Shown here piece after piece: positions 17,206-27,600 of a stretch of DNA of 64,000 bases. The position numbers and the translations under genes are program-made. The DNA comes from Chlorobiota bacterium (GTDB lineage: Bacteria; Bacteroidota; Ignavibacteria; Kapaibacteriales; NICIL-2), in NCBI GenBank assembly GCA_026415505.1, contig JAOAGY010000032.1, forward strand, positions 124,001 to 188,000. Reading direction: 5' to 3'. The first letter of the stretch is position 1. Each line of letters begins with the position of its first letter. The notes under the pieces are model-generated. The model was not told where the DNA came from and searched no databases. It saw nothing but the letters and a program-made list of their open reading frames with translations.

Positions 17206-19296
17206 ATGGCACAGCCTGACCAGATACCCAACCATGCAACGATGTCGTTGCCAATAGCATCGCTATTTGCTGTCCTTGCGACGCTGGCGGGACTTCACGT
17301 TTTACTTGCTTCGGCTCGACTGTCGCTCGTCGAATGGCTGCCGCCATGGGTCAGCACGACCATTCAACTGCTCGATGGTTTCGTGTCTGCTGCGGCGGTA
17401 GCTCTCCTGGCATGGATTGTAGTTCGGACAAGTGCTCCGCGAGAGCTGCCTCGTCCCGAGCGTATCGTTTCGTGGTTGCGATGGTCGTCGTTAGCATCCA
17501 TTGCTGTTGTCGCAATGCCGATACCGGAATCGGAGAGTATCGGCGCAGCAGTTCTGCGCATTCTCGTCGGGGGCGCGATACTGGCAGCAGCCGCTTGGAA
17601 TACTTACGTGCTGCTACGCATCGTCCGTGGCTATCGCGTGCTTCAGACGCCATTGTTGCTGCGGAGTATCGCGTTGTTGATGGTTGCGACGTTGGTTGTA
17701 CGGTGGATCGAAGAAATCGTTGGTGCCGGAGCGTTCGATGCAGTGTACGTATTCGGTGGGATTGCTGTCAGTGTGATCGTTTTCGTCCTGGCACGGCGTC
17801 GCCGCTGGCTGATGCTACTTCCGCGCGAAGTAAGGCGGAGTATCGGTAAGTGGTCTCTGGTGACACTACTGTTTGCTACCATTGCTTGCGGTACGATCTT
17901 CGATCGGAGCAGTATCCATTCGCAAACGCTTCGAAGTTGGCTCGTCGGTAGCGATATAGTTGTTGGCAAGCTGTTTCTCATGACTGCGGTCTATGCCGGT
18001 GTCGCGTTTGCGACTGTGTTGATGGCACGTAGTGCAACCGATCGAAAGACCTACGAGTTCGATGCCATCACATTTTTCAATCGTGTCGTAGCTGAGCATG
18101 CAGAACCGCAGCGCCTCTACGACACGGTGACGGCGCTTGCTGTCGCTCTCAGCGATGCAACAGCAGCGTGGCTCTTGGTGTACGACAAGAGCAGCGCAAC
18201 CTGGGGGATGGTCTCCTGTGCAGGCATCAGCGACCATCGTGCGGCTGCACTCGAAATCGAGAGAAATCTCTCGCTAAACTCGATGCAGGAACCGCTGGTT
18301 GTTCCCAATTTGCGCGACGACGAGCGATTCTACCGCATTGCGCGTTCGGTCGAGTCATACGCTCAATCATTGATGGTGATTCCACTGCGGGAGGACGACG
18401 AACCCAGTGGTGCAGTGGTCGTCGTCAGCAATAAAGCATATGCATTCGAGCATAGCGATGTAGAGTCGCTTGCTGCATTTGTTCCGTCGGTCATCATCGC
18501 GTTGGCTAACCAGCGTTTACTGCACACGGCGATCGAACGCGAGCGATTGCGGCGCGAGTTGATGCTCGGCCGTGAAATCCAGCAACGCCTTCTCCCGACG
18601 GCGATACCACATCTGAATGGTTGGGAAGTCGTCGGGTGGTGGGAGCCAGCACATGAAGTCGGTGGTGACTATTTCGACTACTTCCGATTCGCCGATGGAA
18701 CAGTCTGCGTTCTTGTCGCCGACGTGAGCGGGAAAGGCATCGGCGCAGCATTCTACATGGCTAAATTGAAAGGCATTTGTTTAGCATCCGCACTGGTATC
18801 CCAGTCGCTACGCGAGTTCGTTATCCGCATTCATCGTGCGCTCGATGGCGTCCTCGAACCGCGCGTTTATATCTCGCTTGCTGCGGTCGGGATTCGACCC
18901 GACGGTACGCTCAGTATCATTCGTGCTGGACATCCGCCACCGATTGCAGTAGGAAACGACGGACGAACGCACCTCTATTTGCCGAGAGGCATTGCAATTG
19001 GATTGGTCCCGACGGAGCAGTTTGCAGCGATCATCGAGGAAGCGGTCGTCGAGCCGCGAAGGTTCGATCGGCTGGTCTTGGTAACCGACGGTGTCACCGA
19101 AGCAGGATTGGTGTACGACCGTGAATTGGGCATTGCAGGTGTTCGCGAGATTATCGAACAATGTTGTCACGCAACGACTGCAGCAACCATGCTCGATCAA
19201 ATACGCAGTGGACTTGCCGACAGAACTGGACAAGCATTGTCTGCAGACGATATGACATTGGTTGTAATGCGACGTCTCACTTCACATGACACATAA
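17206..19296 (+). CDS. Membrane-bound SpoIIE/PP2C-type serine phosphatase with GAF domain (RsbU-like)
   Basis: A 696-residue protein. The first 275 residues contain about seven hydrophobic segments. Residues 280-440 look like a GAF domain (EPQRLYDTVTALAVALSDATAAWLLVYD). From residue 448 there is a linker helix LRRELMLGREIQQRLLP, and then the SpoIIE phosphatase fold with metal-binding Asp residues in EVGGDYFDYFRF and VADVSGKGIGAAFYMA, and LVLVTDGVTEA. Such enzymes dephosphorylate STAS anti-anti-sigma proteins; the next gene encodes one. The STAS gene begins 3 bases after the stop. The signal sensed is unknown. Confidence 0.9.
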   Translation: MAQPDQIPNHATMSLPIASLFAVLATLAGLHVLLASARLSLVEWLPPWVSTTIQLLDGFVSAAAVALLAWIVVRTSAPRELPRPERIVSWLRWSSLASIAVVAMPIPESESIGAAVLRILVGGAILAAAAWNTYVLLRIVRGYRVLQTPLLLRSIALLMVATLVVRWIEEIVGAGAFDAVYVFGGIAVSVIVFVLARRRRWLMLLPREVRRSIGKWSLVTLLFATIACGTIFDRSSIHSQTLRSWLVGSDIVVGKLFLMTAVYAGVAFATVLMARSATDRKTYEFDAITFFNRVVAEHAEPQRLYDTVTALAVALSDATAAWLLVYDKSSATWGMVSCAGISDHRAAALEIERNLSLNSMQEPLVVPNLRDDERFYRIARSVESYAQSLMVIPLREDDEPSGAVVVVSNKAYAFEHSDVESLAAFVPSVIIALANQRLLHTAIERERLRRELMLGREIQQRLLPTAIPHLNGWEVVGWWEPAHEVGGDYFDYFRFADGTVCVLVADVSGKGIGAAFYMAKLKGICLASALVSQSLREFVIRIHRALDGVLEPRVYISLAAVGIRPDGTLSIIRAGHPPPIAVGNDGRTHLYLPRGIAIGLVPTEQFAAIIEEAVVEPRRFDRLVLVTDGVTEAGLVYDRELGIAGVREIIEQCCHATTAATMLDQIRSGLADRTGQALSADDMTLVVMRRLTSHDT

Positions 19297-19299
19297 CCG

Positions 19300-19662
19300 A
19301 TGGAACAAGCATTCCGAACGCACGTGGAAGATTGCGACGATGGCGTGACCATCGTTGAGTTGCATGGTTACCTCGATGCATCTACAGCGTTTCAACTCGA
19401 TGAACTTTTCGGTGCGTTGCACGATCGAGGTGTGCAGCGCATTGTTGTCGAGTGTTCTGGGCTGGAGTACATTTCCAGCGCAGGGCTGGGCGTCTTCATG
19501 GCTCACATCGAACCATTCCGAGCGGCAGGAGGCGACATTCGATTCTGCGCTCTCAACGATCGAATCACGATGATCGTCGAGATGCTGGGTTTCCCACACA
19601 TATTTCGTTTTTATCCTGACCGCGAACGCGCCGTCGAGTCATATCGTGCCGAGTTACAATGA
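19300..19662 (+). CDS. STAS-domain anti-sigma factor antagonist (RsbV/SpoIIAA-like)
   Basis: A 120-residue single STAS domain: VTIVELHGYLDASTAFQLDE, RIVVECSGLEYISSAGLGVFMAH. By alignment with RsbV/SpoIIAA the phosphorylated residue should be Ser60 in ISSAGLG. It would be phosphorylated by the downstream RsbW-like kinase (4-base overlap) and dephosphorylated by the upstream SpoIIE-type enzyme, giving a complete partner-switching module. Confidence 0.92.
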   Translation: MEQAFRTHVEDCDDGVTIVELHGYLDASTAFQLDELFGALHDRGVQRIVVECSGLEYISSAGLGVFMAHIEPFRAAGGDIRFCALNDRITMIVEMLGFPHIFRFYPDRERAVESYRAELQ

Positions 19663-20084
19663 GCAGTGACATTGCACGCTCCGATACGGAGACCTTCGAT
19701 GGGCGCTTGGAGGAATTAGCGCGCATTCGCTCGTTCATCGAGCAACAATGTCGCCGATTCGGTGTACCGGAGCGGACGGCGTGGGCATTGGTGATTGCGT
19801 GCGACGAAATCTGCTCGAATATTATTCGGCATGGTTATCGTTTGCAACCAGGCGGTAGGATTCGTGTCTGTGTTCACTGCGACGATATCGGCTGTACAGT
19901 CGAGCTTCGCGATACTTCGCCGCCATTCGATCCGACACGATCTATCGAGCACAACCGCATACAGTTGACTGTCGGCGGACACGGGCTGTATCTTGCCAAT
20001 CGCGCGGCAGCGATTACCTACGTACCAGCAGACGCTCCAGACAAGGAAAATCTCACGCGCATTGCAGTCACGTTCGACCGATGA
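19659..20084 (+). CDS. RsbW-like serine kinase / anti-sigma factor (HATPase_c)
   Basis: A 141-residue GHKL-type ATPase domain. The N box is DEICSNIIRHGY with the catalytic Glu and the Mg-binding Asn; the G1-type motif is DTSPPFDP and the G2 motif GGHGLYLA. RsbW-type kinases bind a sigma factor or another output partner and phosphorylate the STAS antagonist. No sigma factor gene is adjacent, so the output partner is unidentified. The stop lies 14 bases from the convergent stop of the Rrf2 gene. Confidence 0.9.
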   Translation: MSSDIARSDTETFDGRLEELARIRSFIEQQCRRFGVPERTAWALVIACDEICSNIIRHGYRLQPGGRIRVCVHCDDIGCTVELRDTSPPFDPTRSIEHNRIQLTVGGHGLYLANRAAAITYVPADAPDKENLTRIAVTFDR

Positions 20085-20098
20085 ACGGCAATCTCGCG

Positions 20099-20593
20099 TT
20101 ATTTGCTCTCGCGGCGAGGCGCCATCAATCGTCCATCTTCGAACGTTGCGTTGGCGACAAGATCGGCGAGAGTACGATCGCGAATAACGTCGAAGATGCG
20201 CTGGCGGATTTTTTCCCACTCGTAGTGGAGGGGACAAGGATGATCAGGGCTGCACTTTTCGTAGCCGATGACGCAATCGGTCACGTATTGCAAGTTGTCC
20301 ACTGAACGTGCGACGTCGAGTACCGTTATCTCGCGCGGATCACGAGCGAGACGAATTCCACCGCCCGGACCTTTTGTCGATGCAACAAGACCCGCACGAG
20401 TGAGGTCCTGGACAAGCTTAGCCAGGAAGTAGTACGGCATGCCGTGCGCATCGGCAATCTCTTTGGTTTGAACAAATCCGTGACGCGCACGGTTCGTCTC
20501 GGACTTCTTAGCCGATTTCGTTTCGTCGAGCCATCGTTTGGCTAAGTAGAGCATCGCTTGAATAGCATATTCGGAAGCTCGCGAGAATATCAT
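20099..20593 (-). CDS. Rrf2-family transcriptional regulator with three-cysteine (Fe-S) motif
   Basis: A 164-residue Rrf2/IscR-type protein: MIFSRASEYAIQAMLYLA, a winged helix with TKEIADAHGMPYYFLAKLVQDLTRAGLVASTKGPGGGIRLA, and a cysteine cluster DCVIGYEKCSPDHPC (Cx6Cx5C), the usual place for a [2Fe-2S] or [4Fe-4S] cluster. There is a basic insert of about 15 residues (KSAKKSETNRAR) between helix 1 and the DNA-binding helix. It is transcribed divergently from dnaB; the 107-base spacer could hold its operator, but no clear palindrome was seen. Probably a sensor of Fe-S status, redox or NO. Confidence 0.92.
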   Translation of the reverse strand: MIFSRASEYAIQAMLYLAKRWLDETKSAKKSETNRARHGFVQTKEIADAHGMPYYFLAKLVQDLTRAGLVASTKGPGGGIRLARDPREITVLDVARSVDNLQYVTDCVIGYEKCSPDHPCPLHYEWEKIRQRIFDVIRDRTLADLVANATFEDGRLMAPRRESK

Positions 20594-20700
20594 AGCCTCT
20601 AATGAGCATGATGCAACAGTAGCAATACAAATTTAGACTATTAGCTCGAATTCCGTGTGTGCTATTTTGGTACGCGGCACAATCATCTACACAATCGGCG

Positions 20701-22155
20701 ATGTTTGCCCAAGAAGACTACGGATACCCACTCGAAAAAATTCTCGGTGCACAGCGCCAGCGCAGTGCTACAAGTGAAAGCCCACTGCTCAGCGGTAAAA
20801 CACCGCCTCACTCGACCGAAGCCGAGGTTGCACTGTTGGGTTCGATGTTTCTCGATCGCTCAGCGATCGCGCGTACGATCGAGATACTCGATCCGTCGGC
20901 GTTCTATCACGATCAGCATCGCAAGATTTACGAAGCGATTCTGTCGTTGTTCGAGCGAGGAGTGCCAGTGGATACTGTTACCGTAGCCGACGAACTACGG
21001 CGACGCGGGCATCTGGAATATGTCGGTGGCAGTGCAAAACTGGTATCAATCGCGACGAACGTCGTATCCAGTGCTGCTGCCGAACATCACGCACGTATTG
21101 TTCTGGAACGCTCACTCAAGCGACAGTTGCTGCAAACGGCAGCACGGATTGTCGAGCAGTCGTTGGAAGATTCTTCCGATGCACTCGAGCTGATAGACCG
21201 AGCTGAGAGCGAAATCTTCGCGCTGGCTGAAAAACGGCTCGGTAAATCTTATTCGAGTATCAATCGGCTGGCACGTGCGACGTTCGAGATGATCTCCCGG
21301 CTGCAGGAACGCGGCTTGGAGCACGGCATATCGGGTGTTCCTACTGGATTTGTCAAGCTCGACGAATTGCTCGGCGGGTTGCAGCGATCCGATTTGATCA
21401 TCATTGCTGCACGTCCTTCGATGGGAAAAACAGCGCTGGCACTGAGTATGGCTCGCAACATCGCAGTCGAGTTCAAATTACCCGTCGGCTTTTTCTCGAT
21501 CGAAATGTCGGGGATTCAGATTGTTATGCGCCTGCTCAGTGCAGAAGCGAAAGTCAATGCTCACTCGATTCGTACCGGTCGGCTCAGTCACGACGAGATG
21601 AACAAGATCGTCAAAACAATCGGGCGTATCGCCGATGCGCCGATCTTCATTGACGATTCACCATCGCTGACGTTGATGGAACTACGAGCGAAAGCACGTC
21701 GGCTCAAAGCCGAGCACGACGTTCAAGCAATCTTTGTTGACTACCTCCAATTGGTGCACGCACCAAAGGCGGAGAGCCGCGAACGTGAAATCTCGATCAT
21801 TTCGCGGACGCTCAAGCAAATCGCGAAAGAACTCGATTTGCCAGTTGTAGCGCTGGCGCAGCTCAATCGAAGTGTCGAGTCGCGAGCCGATAAACGTCCC
21901 ATGCTCTCGGACCTGCGCGAATCGGGTTCGATCGAGCAAGATGCCGACGTCGTGATGTTCGTGACGAGACCGGAGGTGTACGAAATCGCTACATACGACG
22001 ATGGTTCGCCGACCGAAGGTACCGCCGAACTCATTATCGCCAAACAACGCAACGGACCGATCGGGACAATCCGAACGGCATACCTCAAAGACTTCGCGCG
22101 ATTCGAAAACTTGGCGCTGAGCTTTGACGAGCCGATCAGCCCAGTGAGTTTTTAG
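20701..22155 (+). CDS. dnaB: Replicative DNA helicase DnaB
   Basis: A 484-residue hexameric helicase from ATG 20701. The N-terminal domain has PPHSTEAEVALLGSMFLDRSA; the RecA-like domain has Walker A ARPSMGKTALALSMA, Walker B IFVDYLQLVHAP, the H3 region LNRSVESRADKRPMLSDLRESGSIEQDADVV and the C-terminal arginine-finger region. A GTG at 20659 is in frame but the added residues do not look like a DnaB start. No intein is present. It unwinds DNA ahead of the fork. Confidence 0.96.
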   Translation: MFAQEDYGYPLEKILGAQRQRSATSESPLLSGKTPPHSTEAEVALLGSMFLDRSAIARTIEILDPSAFYHDQHRKIYEAILSLFERGVPVDTVTVADELRRRGHLEYVGGSAKLVSIATNVVSSAAAEHHARIVLERSLKRQLLQTAARIVEQSLEDSSDALELIDRAESEIFALAEKRLGKSYSSINRLARATFEMISRLQERGLEHGISGVPTGFVKLDELLGGLQRSDLIIIAARPSMGKTALALSMARNIAVEFKLPVGFFSIEMSGIQIVMRLLSAEAKVNAHSIRTGRLSHDEMNKIVKTIGRIADAPIFIDDSPSLTLMELRAKARRLKAEHDVQAIFVDYLQLVHAPKAESREREISIISRTLKQIAKELDLPVVALAQLNRSVESRADKRPMLSDLRESGSIEQDADVVMFVTRPEVYEIATYDDGSPTEGTAELIIAKQRNGPIGTIRTAYLKDFARFENLALSFDEPISPVSF

Positions 22156-22159
22156 TGCG

Positions 22160-24184
22160 TCACTCAAGTTGCGCAGCCACCGACGATGGCAAAGGTGCCT
22201 TTTGGAGGAAAGCAGTGAAGTCCTCTTCGCTCGGCGTGTAGGTTGCAGTCGCAACGACTGAACCGTTTGGTGCGATGATAACGTAAAAGGGAAGCAGCGT
22301 CGAACCGAATCGTTCTTGCTGGAGACGTTTGTAATATTCGTCTCGCTGATTGTTACGGCGATCGGTAAATGCGCGAACCAAAATCATGCGCTCCATGTAC
22401 CGACGCACCGATGGCTTGGTGAACATGTTTTTTTCCATCCATCGGCAATTTGTACAACTGACACCGGTGAAGTCAACGAAAACCGGAATGTTGTGCGTTT
22501 TGGCTGCTCGGAGTGCTGCGTCGAGATCGTCGGTCCACTGACCGACAACCGGTGCTGTGACAGTGACGGTTTCGGAACGAGGGGCGGTGCGTGTTCGCGC
22601 GGATTCGACGTACACGAAGGCTTCGAGCGGTCCGACCGATCCATCGAACATCCCCTGAACAAGGTACAGGGTCAACGCAAGAAATGACGCTGCAATGGTC
22701 GCTCGCAGTCCGCCGACGTATTCGAGCGGTGTATCGAGTTTGGTTCGAAACAGACCGAGAACGTATGCGGCAATGAGCAACGTACATGCAGCCCAGATCG
22801 CCAAAACAAACTCACGAGACAGAAGACCGATACCGAGTATGCTATCAACTCGCGCCAGGTAACTGACGGCAAAAGCGATTTCGATGAACGCAAACGATAC
22901 TTTCAAATGGTTCATCCAAACGCCCGATCTCGGCAGCCGATGCAAAGCACCAGGAAACATCGCCAGCAAAAAGAACGGCACAGCAAAAACCCCGGCATAC
23001 ACTGTCATTGCAATCAGCGGACGGAACCACTCGCCACCAGCAGCCATTTTCCCGATGATGTCAACAAACGGCACCGTGCATGTGAACGATGTCAACGAGA
23101 ATACCATGCCCATCAAAAACGACGAACGATAACCATGCACGCGTGCCGATTCGCGATTGAGCGCATTGATCCATCGTGCAGGCAATCGAAGTTCGTACAT
23201 GCCGAACAGATTGCCCGCGATGACAAGAAAAAGCAACGCCATCGCGAGATTGAGCCATGGGTTCGTAGCGATGTCCCGTCCGGCAGTAGCACCGAAAAAG
23301 AGCGCGGCTACTGCGCCGAATACGATGAATGTACTCATGATCCCCACTGAATACACCGCTGAATCGAGTATCGGGCGCGTGTGCTCTTTTTCGGCACGCT
23401 TGGAAAAGTAGGACACGGTGATCGGGATCATAGGATAAACGCATGGCATCAACCACGACCCGACACCGAGCGCGATTGCTAATGCGAGAAGCCCCAGAAA
23501 CGAATCCTCCGCCGACGTTCGCGATGATGCGCGAGGTGCTGTGGCGTTGGATTCGATTGCCGGCGGTTCTGTTGTGGTTTTCGACGCAGAGTTGTTCAGT
23601 GTTGCAGAATCACGGGGCGACTCGGTCCCAGCAGCAGCTCGAACAGCGAGCTCGAACGGGAGGGCAATTTCTTCGGGTGGTAGGCAATTTTGGTTCGTAC
23701 ATAGCTGGTGATAAACTCGCAGCGTGTCTCGATGTGATCCGTGTGGTAGTCTGCCGACGAGTACCGGGATAGCAAAGCGAACAGTGCCTTTGAGCTTATG
23801 GACATTGATCTCGAACGCCGAGTCGTACTCCATGTGGGGAGCTGGTGAAATACCGATTCGACGTTCGAGTATTTTCAAATGCGGAGATGAGAGTGAAAAC
23901 TCGGTGCGTTGTGGTCCGACGCCATCGGCATTGAGATACTTTTCGATGCCGTATGTGTGCCAACCTTTCTCGATTTGAACTCGGATCGAGAGAATGATTG
24001 TGTCGCCGGGAGCGGCTGTGATACGCTGCGGTGACAATGTCCAATGTGCGGGTAAATCACGACCATGTGCGAGAGTACTCGACGCGAGCGATAAAAGTGC
24101 AAACAGCAGCAGCGGAAACAGTCGTTGCTGCCATAGCGAAACGTTGGAAGAAGTAGCAGCATTAGGCAAATTGTCGCAATTCAT
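22160..24184 (-). CDS. dsbD: Thiol:disulfide interchange protein DsbD
   Basis: A three-part membrane protein of about 674 residues. After a signal peptide comes the periplasmic alpha domain with CTNQNCLPPEE (Cx4C). The central eight-helix domain has one redox cysteine in SWLMPCVYPMIPITVSYFSK and the other in TSFTCTVPFVD. The C-terminal thioredoxin-like domain has VSCTNCRWMEKNMF (CxxC). It passes electrons from cytosolic thioredoxin to periplasmic partners. I use ATG 24184, which gives a normal signal peptide; an in-frame ATG at 24259 would add 25 residues in front. Its stop is only 5 bases from the dnaB stop, with no terminator between. Confidence 0.94.
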   Translation of the reverse strand: MNCDNLPNAATSSNVSLWQQRLFPLLLFALLSLASSTLAHGRDLPAHWTLSPQRITAAPGDTIILSIRVQIEKGWHTYGIEKYLNADGVGPQRTEFSLSSPHLKILERRIGISPAPHMEYDSAFEINVHKLKGTVRFAIPVLVGRLPHGSHRDTLRVYHQLCTNQNCLPPEEIALPFELAVRAAAGTESPRDSATLNNSASKTTTEPPAIESNATAPRASSRTSAEDSFLGLLALAIALGVGSWLMPCVYPMIPITVSYFSKRAEKEHTRPILDSAVYSVGIMSTFIVFGAVAALFFGATAGRDIATNPWLNLAMALLFLVIAGNLFGMYELRLPARWINALNRESARVHGYRSSFLMGMVFSLTSFTCTVPFVDIIGKMAAGGEWFRPLIAMTVYAGVFAVPFFLLAMFPGALHRLPRSGVWMNHLKVSFAFIEIAFAVSYLARVDSILGIGLLSREFVLAIWAACTLLIAAYVLGLFRTKLDTPLEYVGGLRATIAASFLALTLYLVQGMFDGSVGPLEAFVYVESARTRTAPRSETVTVTAPVVGQWTDDLDAALRAAKTHNIPVFVDFTGVSCTNCRWMEKNMFTKPSVRRYMERMILVRAFTDRRNNQRDEYYKRLQQERFGSTLLPFYVIIAPNGSVVATATYTPSEEDFTAFLQKAPLPSSVAAQLE

Positions 24185-24607
24185 GCAATGCTGAACGAAG
24201 TGGAATTCCTTCGGCTGCTGAATCGGTAAATCTGCTGGTCGTGTCGTGAGTGTATTCATCGCTTGAAACGGAACGGTTCGACAAGGTTACTCATCGTAGC
24301 TATACAGCATACGAGTTGCGGTGCATGGGTGAAGCTGGCAATAGCATGTTTGGCTGGACTTGTGTCAGGTATCAAGTTCGAGCTGTTGGATGCATGAAAG
24401 TTGACCCTGATTCGTTCCTTTGTGCGTAGAAACGAAAATACCCGATAGCATAGTGCGGCGATCGGTAGAAACACTGATTTTCGGTTCTATCCCTTGTAGA
24501 AAATATTTTGTCTCTGTATGTTTGTACCCAGCACACGATGTCCAACCAAACATCAGCATCGTTGAGAGGATTCTGATACTGCATGTCGAGTATTGACGAC
24601 TGATTGA
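24185..24607. other. Divergent intergenic region between dsbD and porU
   Basis: About 420 bases (350 if dsbD starts at 24259) of lower G+C than the flanking genes. The only structure I can support is a promoter-like pair for porU at 24493-24524. No RNA gene, strong inverted repeat or convincing small ORF was seen. Confidence 0.5.
24493..24524 (+). promoter_or_regulatory. Candidate promoter (CTTG-N20-TATGTTTG) for porU-porV
   Basis: TATGTTTG at 24517-24524 is an exact TAnnTTTG, and CTTG at 24493-24496 lies 20 bases upstream, near the ideal TTTG. It sits 83 bases before the porU ATG, leaving a fairly long leader. Confidence 0.5.
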
Positions 24608-27600
24608 ATGCGTTGCGCAGTGCTTTGGCGTTTGTGCCAGTGGATTGTCGGGTGGATGGTATCGTGTGCCGTGGCGGCTACTGACGTGGTCGCCAACCAA
24701 CCGAAGACAGACAATCCGTTCCGAGTCATTTGTTATAGCGCCGATGAACTTGTTGTCGAGTGTCGGTTACCGCCGTACCGGCTCGACACAATCGTAACCG
24801 TCGGTGGCTGGCGCACTATCTATCCGCGGGTTGAGGGGGAGTGTAGTGTCGGATCGAGGATTGCTGGTGTCCCGATGGCTCAGTATCTCGACGCGATGAT
24901 CGCTGTACCATCAACCCAAATAGAGTGGTCGCTTACGATTGAAAACACGAGCGTGAAGTGGTACAGTCTGCCACTTGTTCCGTATCCCGAAGCCGATCGT
25001 GCGCCGGAGCAGGAACGTTTACGGTTCGTTATCAACCCCGATCGTTACGCCAAACATTCGATTACAGATGTAGCGTTTTCTGTGGCTGGTATAAGCCGTG
25101 GGATTCCATTGGGACGTTTACGCGTTCCGGTGATAGACTACGACCCGACGAGTAATCGTACTCGCATCATCGAGCGCTGCACGCTTCGCATTCGATTCCG
25201 GAAGGTGAGTGCAATCGCTACGAGTAGAGCAGACACTCGATTGCCAATCTTGAACTGGCAACAACTCCAACTCTGGATGACCTCAGCGAAAGCACCAGTA
25301 TCACAGCGCCGCGCGACTCCATTCGTGTTCGCTACCGACGCGCCCTTTGTGCAGGTTTCGGTCGGTGAAGAGGGAATCTACGCGATAAGTGCTGACCAAC
25401 TTGCCTCGCTCGGCATTCGCATACCTACTGATCTTGTGCCAACGATCAAGCTCTACGGATACGGTGGTCGTCCACTCTCCGAAAAACCTTCGGACGGAAG
25501 TCAGAATACTCCGGTGGAGCAACCGATTCTTGTCGAAACGAACCCCGATGGAACTCTCCGTTCGATTGTCTTCTACGCTGAAGGACCACGAGGATTTGCC
25601 TACGATCAGCAGCTTCGGCGATGGCGTCGATACGTCAACCCATATACGACGAAAACGAGTTATCTCCTCACATGGGGTGGAGCGCCTGGCAAGCGGCTCG
25701 AACCCAAGCCACTGCCAGATGGTCCTGTTACGGCAACACCACAGTACTTCATCCAACGATTACTCCTCGAGACCGATCGCACCAATGCATACACGTCTCC
25801 GAGCGGACGCCGATGGCTTGGGGACCCTTTCGATGCGACGACGGGAATTACCATTACCACACCGTTACCGGGCTTAGCGCCGAACGGTTCGATGGTTGAA
25901 TATGCCGTCTGTGTTGCACATCGAGATGACAAAAGCGCCCTCATCGGTATTGCAGAGCATGGGACACCGTTGCGGACTCTGTCTCTTCCCGGACGTGGAT
26001 TCCAGTATAGCGAGTATGTATCAATTTTTGACACAGTTCGAGCGCCGATCGAGTTATACTCGGACGGTCGCATGGTCCTGCGTCTCACATATTCCAATGC
26101 AGCGAATCCTGTTGCGGTTGGTCTGCTTGATTATATCGAGGTACACTATCCTGCATTGCTTACAGCACAAGCCAATGCGCTCCACATTTACACAGAACCG
26201 ACCGATACGGGGAATGTCGAATATTCGGTCGGTGGGTTTAGTGGAACGCCGCTGTGTTTGGACGTCACCGATCCATCCCGTCCGCAACTGTGTCGGAACG
26301 TTTCGATGGTGCAGCAACAAGCCCTCTTCCGTGTAGCGCTCGATAGTACGCAACGGGTTCGTCCGCGTCAGTTCTACATCAGTGCAGAGCGGCGTCGAGC
26401 CGAACTGTCGCTCGTCGAGGTTGGCGATGCTCGAAATCCTGCTCTTGCAGCCGACTTGATCGTGATTGCTCCAAAATCGTTTTTACCGAGTGCAACCGCG
26501 TATGCGCAGTACCGAACGAGGCAATCGCATATCGGAGTCGTAGTCATGCCGATCGAACACATTTTCACCGCGTTTGCTGCGGGAGCACCGGACCCGACGG
26601 CTGTTCGTGATTTCATTGCATTCGCGTACTTCAATTGGCAGCAACGTCCGCGGTACGTGCTTTTTTGGGGGGATGGGCATTACGATTATCGTGGGATCAC
26701 AACGACAGCACCCAACTGGATCCCACCGTATGAAAATGACAACGTCGAGCAAGCGATCGGCACACCCTACGATTGGTCATATGCAGACGACACCTTCGTA
26801 ACCGAAGATTACTTCGGCTGCGTTGATGGGGACGATCCTATTATGGATGTTGCCATTGGTCGCTTGCCGATCGTAACGGATGCCATCGGGCAACAGATCG
26901 CAGAAAAAATTCGTTCGTACGAAACGCGTTCGGCGCGCGACTCTTGGCAAACGACCGTAACTCTGGTCGCCGATGACGGTCCAACGTCGAACGGTCGGAG
27001 TGACGGTGCGATTCACGTCAATTCGTCGGAGGTGCTCTCGAAAGTTATCACCGATCGCCTACCAGCGATGATTCAGCGGAAGGTGTACTTGCCGGAGTTT
27101 CCGCTTGTAGCCGGTGCCGGGGACAATCGTAAACCTTCTGCGTCTGAGGCGATGCTCTCGATTATCAATGGTCAAGGAACGCTGCTGCTCAATTGGATGG
27201 GGCACGGCAATCCGCGAGTCTGGGCTCACGAGCAGGTTTTCGATCGCGATCGGACTATACCGCTTCTCCGCAATAGCGATAAGAACTTTTTCTTGATTGC
27301 CGCCACGTGTGATTTTTCGCGGTTCGATATGACCGATGCACAAAGCGGCGGGGAAGCGATCCTTCAATGGACTCTCGGAGGTGCGATCGGTGTCTTTTCT
27401 GCGGCACGGGTCGTGTACACGATCGGCAACGAATCAATCAGTCGGCGATTCTACGAAGAATTATCGGAACGAAACTCTGACGGGACGTATCGCACATTGG
27501 GCGACATCATGCTCGCCATCAAACAAACGGCATTCGGTAGCAATGACCAGCGCTATTTGCTCTTAGGCGATCCGTCGTTACGATTGCAGCTGCCACGCAT

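Noticed and set aside
24185-24607. Riboswitch or small RNA in the dsbD-porU gap
   Set aside because: No stable hairpin followed by a T run and no known riboswitch core was recognised; only a promoter-like pair is supportable.
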